From contig JADJLR010000001.1 in NCBI GenBank assembly GCA_016710015.1, positions 372,001-436,000 on the forward strand: DNA of 64,000 nt, in the 5' to 3' direction. Below the pieces are notes generated by a model. That model saw only the letters and a list, made by a program, of their open reading frames with translations. It was not told where the DNA came from and did not search any database. Below are positions 17,464-26,639 of the stretch, piece by piece (within the stretch, counting starts at the first letter, position 1; each line of letters starts with the position of its first letter). This DNA is from Flavobacteriales bacterium (GTDB lineage Bacteria; Bacteroidota; Bacteroidia; Flavobacteriales_F; PHOS-HE28). The translations under genes and the position numbers were made by a program.

Positions 17464-17867
17464 TTGGGTGTCGTGGGTCCAAGGGTTCGGATGTAATGCA
17501 CCGCAGCCCAACGTTGCTCACGGGAGATCACTTGCTCGTAGGAGGCCATTTCGCCACGTCCGTTGGTGAGCTTCCAATACAGTGCGCCGTTGGATTGTGC
17601 TTGAACGACTTTCGATCCGAGGTCGGCGGGCTGCACGGTCAATGCTGAAGCGGTGGGGCCATCACCCTTGCCGCTCATGCCGTGGCAGGGCCAGCACAAC
17701 GACTCGAAGATCTTCTTGCCCTTGGCGACCGCCTTGGGGTCTTTGGCCAGCGGATCCACTAGGGCATCCGCTTCTTTCGGCGCTTTCCATGGCTCACCTA
17801 TTACGGGAGCCTGCTGAAAGGCGTAGATCACAAGAGGAAGGAGGATCATTATGAGTTTGCGTGTCAT
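17460..17867 (-). CDS. Monohaem cytochrome c
   Basis: A 135-residue periplasmic cytochrome c with a signal or anchor segment (residues 3-18) and a single CWPCH haem site at residues 58-62, followed by GMSGKGDGPT. This is the class I cytochrome c layout seen in cbb3 subunit III-like domains, with a C-terminal helix RWAAVHYIRTL. It overlaps the downstream DUF5777 gene by 4 bp and begins 4 bp after the Fe-S/TPR gene ends, so it is part of the same operon. Confidence 0.85.
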   Translation of the reverse strand: MTRKLIMILLPLVIYAFQQAPVIGEPWKAPKEADALVDPLAKDPKAVAKGKKIFESLCWPCHGMSGKGDGPTASALTVQPADLGSKVVQAQSNGALYWKLTNGRGEMASYEQVISREQRWAAVHYIRTLGPTTPK

Positions 17868-17871
17868 GTTC

Positions 17872-19851
17872 TCATTGTTCGTTCCGAGCAAGATCCAAAG
17901 TAACGGCCTGCTCTTCGAGTTTGCTCAATGCAATTGCAGCGGGATCATGTCCGGGGTTCAATGCGATCGCTCGTCGCAGGCTCTGCATCGCAGCAACAGG
18001 GTCCCCGGTGCGGGCTTGGACCACACCCAAGGTATAGCATACGTTGCCATCATCCGGTCGCAATTGCGAAAGGCGAATGTACTGGATCAGCGCCTGATCC
18101 CATCGTTGACCCTGGAGATGGATGGCACCGATGTTGTTCCGGACCATGGCTTCGTCCGCACCTTTGTTCAATGCACGATCGAGGAGATCAACGGCGGCGA
18201 GATCATGGCCTGCCGTGTGTTCCAAGGCGGACATGGCCAAGAGCGGTCGCGGGTCGTTCGGCAAGTTCTCCATCGCGGTGTTCAGATCGCGCCGTGCGGA
18301 CACCATGTCGCCCGTAGCTGCCAACTCACTACCCACTTGGAGTGCGGCATTTCCCAACAATTCCTCATCCCTGCTGTGTGGTCGGCTCACCCCCGCAGCC
18401 AAAGTCTCTTTCCAATGATCTTGGGCCTGTGCCATCTTCCCTTCGGCCATGGCCATTTCGCCCAAGCGGTAGCGCGCTTCGATATGCGCTGGATCTTGCG
18501 CAACGATGCCTTCCAGCAAGGCTTTTGCATTCGGCCTATCACCTGCCAACAGGTAGAGGTTGGACAACTCCTTCCGTTCGTCGATCGGTGCGATCAGCCC
18601 CAAAGCCAGGGCCTTTTCGTAGTGCGCAATGCCCGCCTCCAGCACGCCTTGGTCCACCTTGCCGTTGACGTTCGCTGTGCCCACGCTCTTGAACACGGTG
18701 CGCCCTTTCCAGACGTGGAATTGGACCACGGCACTGTGGCCAAGGATCAGCAACGTAGCGAGCACGGATACTCTGAAAACGATACCTGCTGGACGGAGCC
18801 GACCGCTATCCTTCAGCACCACACCTCTCAATTGCAGCGTTGAGGATCGGAATGACCGCAAGCCCACCAACAGCACGTATGCCGTACACACTGCAAGCCC
18901 GACCGCCAGCAAGAAGGGCACGGAATCATACAACCCGCGGAACACGAACACACTGATCAGGAAGGTGATGAGCATGAACAGATCTTCCTGCCAGGTGAAA
19001 CTGAACCGACCGGAATAGGAACCCAGCGGATGCCCTTTCCGGAAAAGGGGCGGCTTGCGAAAGCCGTACTGCACAGCTTCCTCTGGACAAGCAGCGATAC
19101 AATCCAGATCCTTCATGCAACGTGGATTGGTGACCATACCATACATGGCCAATTCACGGTGTACGAGGATATCGGACGTGCATGCTTTGGTACACAGTCC
19201 GCATTGCGAACAATCCTTAGCGAGCACAATGCGACCCGGTGCGAATTGATCAGCGATCCCGAAGAGTGCGCCATACGGACATGCTTGGAAACAGAACCCT
19301 CGGCTGCCCAAGAGGTAAACGATCACGAATCCACAGACGAAGAAGGTAAGCACGGCAACTCCCGGAGGCGGCAGGTTCCGCCAGAAATTATCCGTAGTGA
19401 ACGAAGACCATTTGGATCCACCGGCCGCCACCACAGCCACTTCGGGTGCTTCAAGGCCATGGAACGCGGAAAGGATCTGCGGCCAAATGAAGAGGTAGAA
19501 CATCACGGCAAGCGGCAGCCAGATCAGCGTTCGCGACCGGATCGGTTGCCGCTTGATGTGGAGCTTGTCCATGATCCACCCACACGCATCTTGAAGTGCC
19601 AGGATATGGCAACCCCAAGAGCAAAAGAAGCGACCGAAGATCAGCGTGGCCACCATGACAACGGCCATGAGGATGAAGCCAGCGGTGACGATCCCTTGAT
19701 GGATCGTGTACATCACCTCGTTGAACTCCAGCGGCGCGAGTGTTCTTCCGCGCAATTTCCAATGCACGAAGTGGGCGATGAAGAGCACATGGATACCGAC
19801 CAAGGTGGCTGTTCGCCAACCTCCGTAGGATCGTGCCTTCGCGCTGCTCAT
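17872..19851 (-). CDS. NosR/NapH-like polyferredoxin fused to a TPR domain
   Basis: A 659-residue membrane protein. The N-terminal half has about five transmembrane helices, a CSWGC motif (Cys77 and Cys81) of the NapH/NosR/CcoG family, and a second CFQACPYG. Two [4Fe-4S] ferredoxin motifs follow, CSQCGLCTKACTSD and CMKDLDCIAACPEE, facing the cytoplasm or periplasm depending on topology. Two more helices lead to a tail of tetratricopeptide repeats (about residues 400-650). Family proteins pass electrons from quinol to periplasmic reductases. The TPR extension is not part of the standard family and suggests partner docking. It heads an operon with two cytochromes c and a DUF5777 barrel. Confidence 0.8.
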   Translation of the reverse strand: MSSAKARSYGGWRTATLVGIHVLFIAHFVHWKLRGRTLAPLEFNEVMYTIHQGIVTAGFILMAVVMVATLIFGRFFCSWGCHILALQDACGWIMDKLHIKRQPIRSRTLIWLPLAVMFYLFIWPQILSAFHGLEAPEVAVVAAGGSKWSSFTTDNFWRNLPPPGVAVLTFFVCGFVIVYLLGSRGFCFQACPYGALFGIADQFAPGRIVLAKDCSQCGLCTKACTSDILVHRELAMYGMVTNPRCMKDLDCIAACPEEAVQYGFRKPPLFRKGHPLGSYSGRFSFTWQEDLFMLITFLISVFVFRGLYDSVPFLLAVGLAVCTAYVLLVGLRSFRSSTLQLRGVVLKDSGRLRPAGIVFRVSVLATLLILGHSAVVQFHVWKGRTVFKSVGTANVNGKVDQGVLEAGIAHYEKALALGLIAPIDERKELSNLYLLAGDRPNAKALLEGIVAQDPAHIEARYRLGEMAMAEGKMAQAQDHWKETLAAGVSRPHSRDEELLGNAALQVGSELAATGDMVSARRDLNTAMENLPNDPRPLLAMSALEHTAGHDLAAVDLLDRALNKGADEAMVRNNIGAIHLQGQRWDQALIQYIRLSQLRPDDGNVCYTLGVVQARTGDPVAAMQSLRRAIALNPGHDPAAIALSKLEEQAVTLDLARNEQ

Positions 19852-19878
19852 GGAACGGATCCCTCCTGGAACGATGGC

Positions 19879-21936
19879 CTATTTGACCACGACCCTGCGT
19901 TGGAACACACGTCCGTCCACGCGCAAGATCAGGTTGTAGATACCGGCCGCCGCACCTTCCAATTCCATCGCATGGAGCACTTGTCCGGCCGGAGCCATGA
20001 AGCGCTCTTGAAGGACACTACGCCCCATCATGTCGGTGAGATCAAGCAGGACGTTCGAACTGGTCAACAGGTGAATGGAAACGGCGAATTGTCCATTGTT
20101 GGGGTTGGGATAGACCTCGAATCCACGCAACGCGAGTGGTTCATCGACACCCGTGCAAAGTTCCACCACCACGGACACGTCCGTCGCTGGGCTTACGCAG
20201 GTACCTGCTCCTTCTTCCACTTCCCAATCGTAGAAATAGTAGTAGTAGTCGCTACCGCTGCTGGAACTCGTGATCGTGGCAACACCCGCAACATCGTATG
20301 GATACGCGACCGAACCGAAATCGCGCCACAGATCGGCACCACCGCTCACGGTGAGCAGGTAGTTATTCCCCGGAAGGATATCGAAATCCAGATCCATCCG
20401 AGATTCCCCGGCCGGAACGTTCGCGGAGCGTGATGCTCGCAACACACCGATCGCATCGACCAACTCAATGGTCCTGTACCCCGCACTTCCAGCGTAGAGT
20501 TTCACGGAATTCAATCGGAAGCTCCTGTTCGCATTGAACTTCAGGTTCTGCCCCCCAGCATGGTACGTACCTCCCCCGTTGTTGTTGGTCTTGCCGCCAA
20601 AGGAGACCTGTCCCGGACTGACATCCACATCGACCACGGAATAGCTGGTTGAAGCGTACAAGGCCGGAGTGGTGAACAGCGGTCCAGTTGCCACTTGATT
20701 CATGGAGCCATCATACCACACGGCGTTACCGGCCGTGGTGGTAAGCTCTGCGGATTCGCCTTCGCAAACGATCGCGCCTTCTGCCGTTGGTGCCGCCGCT
20801 TGTGCCAACCCCGCAACGGTGAACGGTGCGGAAGTAGCGGTGCCACAATAACTCGTGACCTGCACGGTATAGGTTCCCGGACCGGCCATGATGGTACTCG
20901 TTGTGGCCCCATTGGACCAGAGGTAGCTGGTACCCGCACTGGCCTTCAAGCGCACTTGAGCCCCGGGACAAACAAACGCTTGCTCGTCGCAATGGATCTT
21001 TGCGACACTGCTGGCATTCGACTGCTGGGTCAGCGTGATCGGCACGGCAGTCCAGTTGTTGCTGTTATCCTCTTCGATCACCACATCCAGCGGATCCACT
21101 TCATACACGATCCAATAGTCGCCGTTGCATGTCCCACTTGGAATATCGATCCACATGCCATCGAGGTATTCGCTATAGATGTCCGTGTAACCCGAAGAGA
21201 TGCCCTGCCGAGTCATGCCACATCCATAGTTCCCTCCACCCAGACCGAAATTCGGGAAATCCGATCCGTGTAGGGTGGTCCCCGAGTTGTACTGCGTGTT
21301 GTTGTCCTTGCAGTGGTTGTTCACAGCACCATCGGAACAGGTATTGTAATCCATCAGGCAGAAGCCCAGTTTATACCCGGAATTGATGATGGGCCAGTCC
21401 CGTGGATCACTGACACCTGATTCTTGCATACGTAAACTGTAGATCCCCCATTGGTCATAGTGCGTATGGCCATGTGTAGGGTGATAGGTCATTCCTTGTG
21501 GCATGACACGCTCGTAGGAGGTCATCGTGGATCCATTCTTGTGGAACACCCGTTGGGTGGTGAGCTGCTTGGCCGTACCGCCATTGGGGCAGGCGAATTG
21601 CTGCTGTGCATTGGGGTCATACACCGTAAAGGTGTCCGTGCCACACACGAACCTGCGGTAACCGTTGAGGTCGACACCACGCACTTCCAAAGGTCCATGC
21701 CCGATGTTCGGCGTGGAGCCGGTGATGTTGATACGGCCATTCGCCTCATTTGGTCCGGACAGGTAGTTCAGCAAGGCGTACCATGATATGGTCATGTCCG
21801 GCAACAGATCGCATTCACTACCTCCTCCGGGACATTCGCACGACGTGGCGTTGGTAGTGGTGCATTGTGCCGAAGCCTCCGGAACACCGGAAAGGATCAG
21901 CAGGAAGGCCATCAGGGCGTGTAACAAGTGCTTCAT
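19879..21936 (-). CDS. Lysyl oxidase-like protein with T9SS sorting domain
   Basis: A 685-residue secreted protein starting at MKHLLHALMAFLLILSGV (signal peptide). The first half matches the lysyl oxidase family: the copper-site histidines HPTHGHTHY, then GFCLMDYNTC, QGISSGYTDIY, and the terminal WIVYEVDPLDVVIEEDNSNN. Family enzymes are copper amine oxidases with a lysine-tyrosyl quinone cofactor that cross-link proteins. The middle has an Ig-like/PKD-type region (VCPGAQVRLKASAGTSYLW). The C-terminus, FEVYPNPNNGQF to QRRVVVK, is a type IX secretion signal. An earlier in-frame ATG at 22143 lacks homology. Confidence 0.8.
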   Translation of the reverse strand: MKHLLHALMAFLLILSGVPEASAQCTTTNATSCECPGGGSECDLLPDMTISWYALLNYLSGPNEANGRINITGSTPNIGHGPLEVRGVDLNGYRRFVCGTDTFTVYDPNAQQQFACPNGGTAKQLTTQRVFHKNGSTMTSYERVMPQGMTYHPTHGHTHYDQWGIYSLRMQESGVSDPRDWPIINSGYKLGFCLMDYNTCSDGAVNNHCKDNNTQYNSGTTLHGSDFPNFGLGGGNYGCGMTRQGISSGYTDIYSEYLDGMWIDIPSGTCNGDYWIVYEVDPLDVVIEEDNSNNWTAVPITLTQQSNASSVAKIHCDEQAFVCPGAQVRLKASAGTSYLWSNGATTSTIMAGPGTYTVQVTSYCGTATSAPFTVAGLAQAAAPTAEGAIVCEGESAELTTTAGNAVWYDGSMNQVATGPLFTTPALYASTSYSVVDVDVSPGQVSFGGKTNNNGGGTYHAGGQNLKFNANRSFRLNSVKLYAGSAGYRTIELVDAIGVLRASRSANVPAGESRMDLDFDILPGNNYLLTVSGGADLWRDFGSVAYPYDVAGVATITSSSSGSDYYYYFYDWEVEEGAGTCVSPATDVSVVVELCTGVDEPLALRGFEVYPNPNNGQFAVSIHLLTSSNVLLDLTDMMGRSVLQERFMAPAGQVLHAMELEGAAAGIYNLILRVDGRVFQRRVVVK

Positions 21937-22202
21937 GGTACGATCGTTCGGTTGGTAGTTGTTCGGCTCCACAGCGAAGTATGGGCACATTTCCAATGCA
22001 ATATTAGGGCATTCCCACTCCAAGTATATGACCTGCATCATACATTTTTCAACCAGATCGATGTTCCTTCCTCCATTATTCAGGCTTTCCGGCCTTCGAG
22101 CATTCACCTCACGACCCCGCCAGGACCTGTACAACTGACGCAAATCATAGTACTGACAACTGCAAGGAGCTTTCTTTGTACCCTGCTCCTATTCCAACTT
22201 CC

Positions 22203-22949
22203 ATGATCACCCTGCACAAGTACGTCCTCACCGCCGTCGCCCTTGCCTTCTTGATCACCTCATGCAAGAAGGATGACCCCGCGACACCTGACCCCGCACC
22301 TGTCCCGGCCGTATCGAACACTACACTGCTCATCGAACACCATATCGATGATGTCCCATTGACCTACGATACTCTACGCTACACCAATGCCATGGGGCAT
22401 ATGTTCAGCGTCACTAGGCTGGAGTACTATTTGAGCGAGATCACCTTATTGGGCACCAACGGCACCCAGGACCTAGTGCTTCCTGGTCCGTACTACATCA
22501 ACGGCACAGCGGGCAACCGCTTCGATCTTGGAACCTTACCCGCCGGTGAGTATGCCGGAGCCACTGCCCTGCTTGGACTGACCGCTGCAATGAATCAAAC
22601 CGATTCCTTGCCCAACACGACCGAGAACATCAACATGGCGTGGCCGGTCCCCATGGGTGGCGGATATCACTTCATGAAATTCGAAGGGCACTTCCTCGAC
22701 AATGGGACGTCCAACGGCTATGCGATGCATATCGGTCGAAACGAGAACCTACCTGTCTGCACGATGCCAGAACCCTTCACCGTGGCGAGCGGGGGGGAAG
22801 TCGTACTCCGTTTCAACCTGAACCAAGTGTTCCGTGAGCCGAACGTGTATGACCTCAGCACGGGCAACTACTCCATGGGCAGCATGATGCTGATGGGGCA
22901 ATTGCGAGACAATTGTGCGAATGCATTCGACATCGGATACCGACCATGA
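22203..22949 (+). CDS. mbnP: MbnP-type lipoprotein, partner of the MbnH peroxidase
   Basis: A 248-residue lipoprotein (lipobox FLITSC, Cys21) of the MbnP family. Recognisable pieces are YTNAMGHMFSVTRLEYYLSE near the start, WPVPMGGGYHFMKFEG in the middle and VVLRFNLNQVF near the end. In characterised pairs the adjacent dihaem enzyme MbnH converts a tryptophan of MbnP to kynurenine, which helps bind copper. This protein has a single tryptophan, Trp147, in MAWPVP, the obvious target. The stop overlaps the ATG of the peroxidase gene (ATGA), so the two are coupled. An upstream in-frame ATG would disrupt the lipoprotein signal. Confidence 0.82.
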   Translation: MITLHKYVLTAVALAFLITSCKKDDPATPDPAPVPAVSNTTLLIEHHIDDVPLTYDTLRYTNAMGHMFSVTRLEYYLSEITLLGTNGTQDLVLPGPYYINGTAGNRFDLGTLPAGEYAGATALLGLTAAMNQTDSLPNTTENINMAWPVPMGGGYHFMKFEGHFLDNGTSNGYAMHIGRNENLPVCTMPEPFTVASGGEVVLRFNLNQVFREPNVYDLSTGNYSMGSMMLMGQLRDNCANAFDIGYRP

Positions 22950-23962
22950 AGTACCCCGCGCTCCTGCTATTGATCCTTCTTGCTTCATGCACACGCAAGA
23001 ACATGGAGGAACTTGGCCCGGAAGCGCATTTGACCACGCCATTCGAAATTGAACCACCGCATTATTTCCCGGTCTTGGACATCCCGGCCAACAATCCGCT
23101 GACGGAAGAAGGGATCGAACTGGGAAGGCGACTATACTACGACCCAATACTATCTACGAACGGCCCATTAGCAGGTCGTTCCTGTTCGAGTTGTCACGAT
23201 CAGGTCACCTCGTTCTCGGTACCCACGGAGGGAACGGCCGTACTCCCACATGTGAACTTGGCATGGAGCCAGAACTTCCTGTGGACCGGCAAGGTGAATG
23301 GGGGGTTGGAGGATGTGATGCGGTTCGAAGTGAACGAGTTCTTCCAAGTCGATGTAAGTGTACTCCAAGCCCACGCGGTATATCCCGGCTTGTTCGAACG
23401 TGCATTCGGCGATGCCACCATTACGAACGAAGCCGTGGCGAAAGCATTGGCCCAATGGTTCCGACGTCTCGTGTCGACGGACAGTAAATTCGACCGATAC
23501 CTACAGCATACGGAAATGCTGACCGATCAAGAATTGAGCGGTATGATGATCTACCTCTCGGAGACCGGCGATTGCTTCCATTGCCATGGCATACCATTGT
23601 TGACCGACAATGCTTTCCACAACATCGGATTGGATGCCTCCTTCACCGGCGCGGACCAAGGCCGTTTCCTGATCACCGGGAACCCAACGGACCTAGGTGC
23701 ATTCAAGGCTCCGACACTTCGGAACATCGCGTTGACCGCACCGTACATGCACGACGGCCGGTTCGCAACGCTTGAAGAAGTGGTAGAGCACTACAATTCG
23801 GGTGTAAACCCCTCTCCCTCGCTCGATCCGATCATGACCAAACCCGGGCAGATCACGCAATTGTTGCTCGGCCCGCAGCAAAAAGCCGATCTCGTGGCCT
23901 TCTTGGAGACGTTCACGGATGATGCGTTCATCACCGATCCCGAGTTGGGAAGCCCATTCTGA
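22946..23962 (+). CDS. mbnH: Dihaem cytochrome c peroxidase family protein (MbnH/MauG-like)
   Basis: A 338-residue lipoprotein (LLASC, Cys15) with two c-type haem motifs, CSSCH (80-84) and CFHCH (210-214), as in bacterial cytochrome c peroxidases and MauG. Other family features are GRRLYYDPILS, ALAQWFRRLVS and the stretch FKAPTLRNIALTAPYMHDGR. Pairing with MbnP by a 4-bp overlap points to the MbnH subgroup, which oxidises a tryptophan in its partner through high-valent haem, rather than to a detoxifying peroxidase. The enzyme is periplasmic and attached by its lipid. Confidence 0.82.
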   Translation: MKYPALLLLILLASCTRKNMEELGPEAHLTTPFEIEPPHYFPVLDIPANNPLTEEGIELGRRLYYDPILSTNGPLAGRSCSSCHDQVTSFSVPTEGTAVLPHVNLAWSQNFLWTGKVNGGLEDVMRFEVNEFFQVDVSVLQAHAVYPGLFERAFGDATITNEAVAKALAQWFRRLVSTDSKFDRYLQHTEMLTDQELSGMMIYLSETGDCFHCHGIPLLTDNAFHNIGLDASFTGADQGRFLITGNPTDLGAFKAPTLRNIALTAPYMHDGRFATLEEVVEHYNSGVNPSPSLDPIMTKPGQITQLLLGPQQKADLVAFLETFTDDAFITDPELGSPF

Positions 23963-24033
23963 ACCGCCCCAGTGATCCGACCCTTGACCGGCTCGGATCC
24001 GTGCCATTGCACATACCTTTAGTTTTACCGGGC

Positions 24034-24738
24034 ATGAGCACCAAGAAGAACGGAAATCCCGAGCACCTACACCGATTGAACGAACTCATCCGTGACCATT
24101 GCACTGCGGAGTGGCGGGACCTGATGGGGGTCCACAATGAACGGCTCTCGTTCAAAAAGGGCGAGCAGGTCTTCAGCCAAGGTGGGGTGGCCGATCACAT
24201 GTTCATGATCCATCATGGCCAAGTGAAGGTGATCGCGGAATACACCCAGGGCAACGAGCGGGTGATCCGCCTCGCTGGTGATGGGGAGGTATTGGGCCAT
24301 CGAGGCATCGGGGAGAACCAGATCTACACCGCCACGGTGACGGCCCTCTCGGATTCCACCGTGAACCGGATCCCCATGTCACTTTTCCACAGTGTTCTCA
24401 AGGCGAACAACGCCTTCTGCTACCACTTCCTGATGTTCTTCGCCGAGGAGATGCGTATACTGGACAACCAGCTGCGCGACCTCATGAACATGACCGTGCC
24501 GCAACGTGTGGCGCGCGCCCTGAAAATGAACATGGATGCCTTCGGATTCCACGAAAAGGACAAGCGGATGCTGGCTTTCACGCTATCGCGCAAGGATATC
24601 GCTTCCGCAGCGGACACCACTTACGAATCGGTCATCCGTACCCTGGCCGAGTTCCAAGAACAGGGCATCATCGAACTGGTGGGCAAACGCATCCGCATCC
24701 GTAACAAGAGCAAGCTGATGGCCGCGATCAAGAACTGA
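24034..24738 (+). CDS. Crp/Fnr family transcriptional regulator
   Basis: A 234-residue regulator with a cyclic-nucleotide-binding-like beta-barrel (FKKGEQVFSQGGVADHMFMIHHGQVKV, about residues 43-70), a long dimer helix (MRILDNQLRDLMNM) and a C-terminal winged HTH (LSRKDIASAADTTYESVIRTL). It lacks the N-terminal cysteine set that binds [4Fe-4S] in FNR, so oxygen sensing by that route is unlikely. Haem/NO-type (DNR-like) or cAMP-independent sensing is possible. It lies beside the nar operon and is the natural candidate to bind the TGAT-N4-ATCA boxes in this window. The start at 24034 is chosen by family length. Confidence 0.85.
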   Translation: MSTKKNGNPEHLHRLNELIRDHCTAEWRDLMGVHNERLSFKKGEQVFSQGGVADHMFMIHHGQVKVIAEYTQGNERVIRLAGDGEVLGHRGIGENQIYTATVTALSDSTVNRIPMSLFHSVLKANNAFCYHFLMFFAEEMRILDNQLRDLMNMTVPQRVARALKMNMDAFGFHEKDKRMLAFTLSRKDIASAADTTYESVIRTLAEFQEQGIIELVGKRIRIRNKSKLMAAIKN

Positions 24739-24882
24739 CGGAAGCAGACTCTGTCATCCCGGTCTCGGAAAACGCACTGATCCAAATCGGTGGGGCAGCG
24801 GAATAGCGTTTCGGAATACGTGATGGCCCGATCTCGCCTTCGGCTCAACGATCCAAACGCATACTCTCACGCGCAATTGCCA

Positions 24883-24925
24883 ATTCGTAGCCCAGCTCAA
24901 CTGTGGGTTGATCTCAGCTACGAAT
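24883..24925. terminator. Two-part hairpin between convergent crp-type gene and nar operon
   Basis: ATTCGTAGC (24883-24891) and GCTACGAAT (24917-24925) form a perfect 9-bp inverted repeat. Inside it TCAAC (24897-24901) and GTTGA (24907-24911) form a second 5-bp stem. The element lies between two convergent transcription units, where a bidirectional terminator is expected, but no T-run follows on either side. It could also be an RNA-processing or protein-binding site. Confidence 0.45.
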
Positions 24926-24963
24926 AGGTAGAACACGACCGCACTACTGCGGGTCTCTGCGGA

Positions 24964-25932
24964 TCAATTGTTCTTGCTCTTCACCCCCGGATAGTAGGAG
25001 GTGGAGCGCCTGATCCCCCTTCGGCTCCAGTTCCACATTACCAGTTGGTAGCTGCGCCACAGGTAATCGATCGGGGCCACCAGGAAGTGGATGAAGCGGG
25101 TGAAGGGGATGATGCCGATGAGCACGAAAGCCGAAACCACGTGGATCTGGATGAGCCATGGCATGGCACTCACTGCGGCGATATCCGGCTGAAAGGTGAA
25201 GATGGAACGCATGTAAGGCGCAAGCGAGGACGCGAACCAGGACGAGCCCCAGCGAACGAACAGGGCAACGCCCAAGCCACTCAGCACTTGCGTGATGAGG
25301 ATGGCATACACCAACATATCCATCTTGTTGGTCACGACCAATACGCGTTTGTTACCCAGCCTGCGCTTGATGAGCAGGACCAGACCGAACAGAACGGCCA
25401 AGCCGAAGGCGAAGGAGGTGTATTCCAGGATCAGCAAACGCACCGGCTCGCCATTCCATGCCAGTATCGAGCGCGGGAAGAGGAAGGCCATCAAGTGTCC
25501 GAAGAACAGGAACAAAAGGCCATAGTGGAAGGGTTGGCTTCCCCAGAACAACTTGCGCCGCTCCAGAAATTCAGAAGACAGCGAGGACACCTGGAATCCC
25601 CGGTTGATGTAGCGGTAGATCGAACCGAGCAGGAAGATCCCCATGGCCAGATAGGGCAGTGCAGAGAACAACATGGTGTTCAACATGCCCCACTGGGCTT
25701 CCAAACCGGTCTTCAGGAGGTAAATAAGCCCCCCAGCAACAGCCAGCATGATCAACAGCACCAAGGAAAAGTTCACATTGGTGGCTCGCTGGGCCAAATG
25801 CGCTTGGGCCATCGCATCCCTGGCCTTGGTGGCCATGTACACGGTGACCCCGATGAGCACGATGGAGAAGAGCACCAGCAAGGGCAATAGATAGGCATCC
25901 GGAGCGATGGACGTGAGCAGGTACTTGGTCAT
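24964..25932 (-). CDS. narI: Respiratory nitrate reductase gamma subunit, N-terminally extended
   Basis: A dihaem cytochrome b of 322 residues that anchors NarGH and oxidises quinol. The haem-ligand histidines are seen in GSQPFHYGLLFLFFGHLMAF and IQIHVVSAFVLIGIIPFTRFIH. The usual NarI begins near MLNTMLFSALPYLAMG. Here about 85 residues precede it with two extra hydrophobic segments (LPLLVLFSIVLIGVTVYMA and FSLVLLIMLAVAGGLIYLL), making it about 100 residues longer than E. coli NarI. The ATG at 25932 overlaps the narJ stop (ATGA), which supports the long form. It is the last gene of the operon. Confidence 0.88.
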   Translation of the reverse strand: MTKYLLTSIAPDAYLLPLLVLFSIVLIGVTVYMATKARDAMAQAHLAQRATNVNFSLVLLIMLAVAGGLIYLLKTGLEAQWGMLNTMLFSALPYLAMGIFLLGSIYRYINRGFQVSSLSSEFLERRKLFWGSQPFHYGLLFLFFGHLMAFLFPRSILAWNGEPVRLLILEYTSFAFGLAVLFGLVLLIKRRLGNKRVLVVTNKMDMLVYAILITQVLSGLGVALFVRWGSSWFASSLAPYMRSIFTFQPDIAAVSAMPWLIQIHVVSAFVLIGIIPFTRFIHFLVAPIDYLWRSYQLVMWNWSRRGIRRSTSYYPGVKSKNN

Positions 25933-26639
25933 GGCTTGGTCGGTATGGGTGTGGAATGATGTGGCTCGGCGCAGGTGCCACAACCCATGGGTGCTGCGGC
26001 ATGGAGGGGATCGCCTTGTGGACGCGCGTCCAGCATGCCAAGGTCGAAATGGTCGGCCGTGAGCATCACGAGCAAGGCTTCTAGTGCATTCTTGTAGATA
26101 TTACCATCCGTTCGGTCGGCAAGGAGGATGGCGTTGTGCTTGCGCTTCAGCATCTTCTCGCGCAAGACGGTTCGTGTGTCGCTGAATTCCTGTAGCATCC
26201 GCCGTAGCGAAGGGATCATGATCCGCCCGGCAAGCTCATCACGGAAGGCGGAGTCTTTCAACAACGGTAATAGCGTGAGGACGTTAACCAGATTATCCGG
26301 CAACTCGCAGCCACAGTCGTTGTCGGCCATGGCCTGCTCGCGCTTCATGTTCACGAGGAATTCGCCACGCTTGTAGTCCTCGCCGAAGAGCACGAACCCC
26401 AGATCGAGATAGCAGATGGCCTGCACGTGGAAGGTACGCGCATAGACCTCCTCCATGTCGTGCAAGGGGGTGGTGGTCGCCCAATCCAGAAAGCGCTCGA
26501 ACACGTGCACCGTATCCGGATAATGGGTGGCCAACATGGCATCCACGCTGCGCATCCGGTCCCCGAACCCTTCGGTGGGGTATCGGAACACCTCGGCCAT
26601 CAAGGCGTAGCGCAGGTATTTGGTGGTGGCACCCATCAC
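25929..26639 (-). CDS. narJ: Nitrate reductase molybdenum cofactor assembly chaperone
   Basis: A 236-residue all-helical TorD/NarJ-family chaperone that holds apo-NarG and assists insertion of the molybdenum cofactor and Fe-S clusters before membrane docking. Family features are the N-terminal ALMAEVFRYP and the central YVRTFHVQ-like segment (EEVYARTFHVQAICYLDLGFVLFG). It overlaps narH by 4 bp upstream and narI by 4 bp downstream, the normal narGHJI order. A C-terminal tail with CGTCAEPHH (about residue 225) has cysteines and histidines not common in the family, perhaps a metal site. Confidence 0.9.
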   Translation of the reverse strand: MMGATTKYLRYALMAEVFRYPTEGFGDRMRSVDAMLATHYPDTVHVFERFLDWATTTPLHDMEEVYARTFHVQAICYLDLGFVLFGEDYKRGEFLVNMKREQAMADNDCGCELPDNLVNVLTLLPLLKDSAFRDELAGRIMIPSLRRMLQEFSDTRTVLREKMLKRKHNAILLADRTDGNIYKNALEALLVMLTADHFDLGMLDARPQGDPLHAAAPMGCGTCAEPHHSTPIPTKP

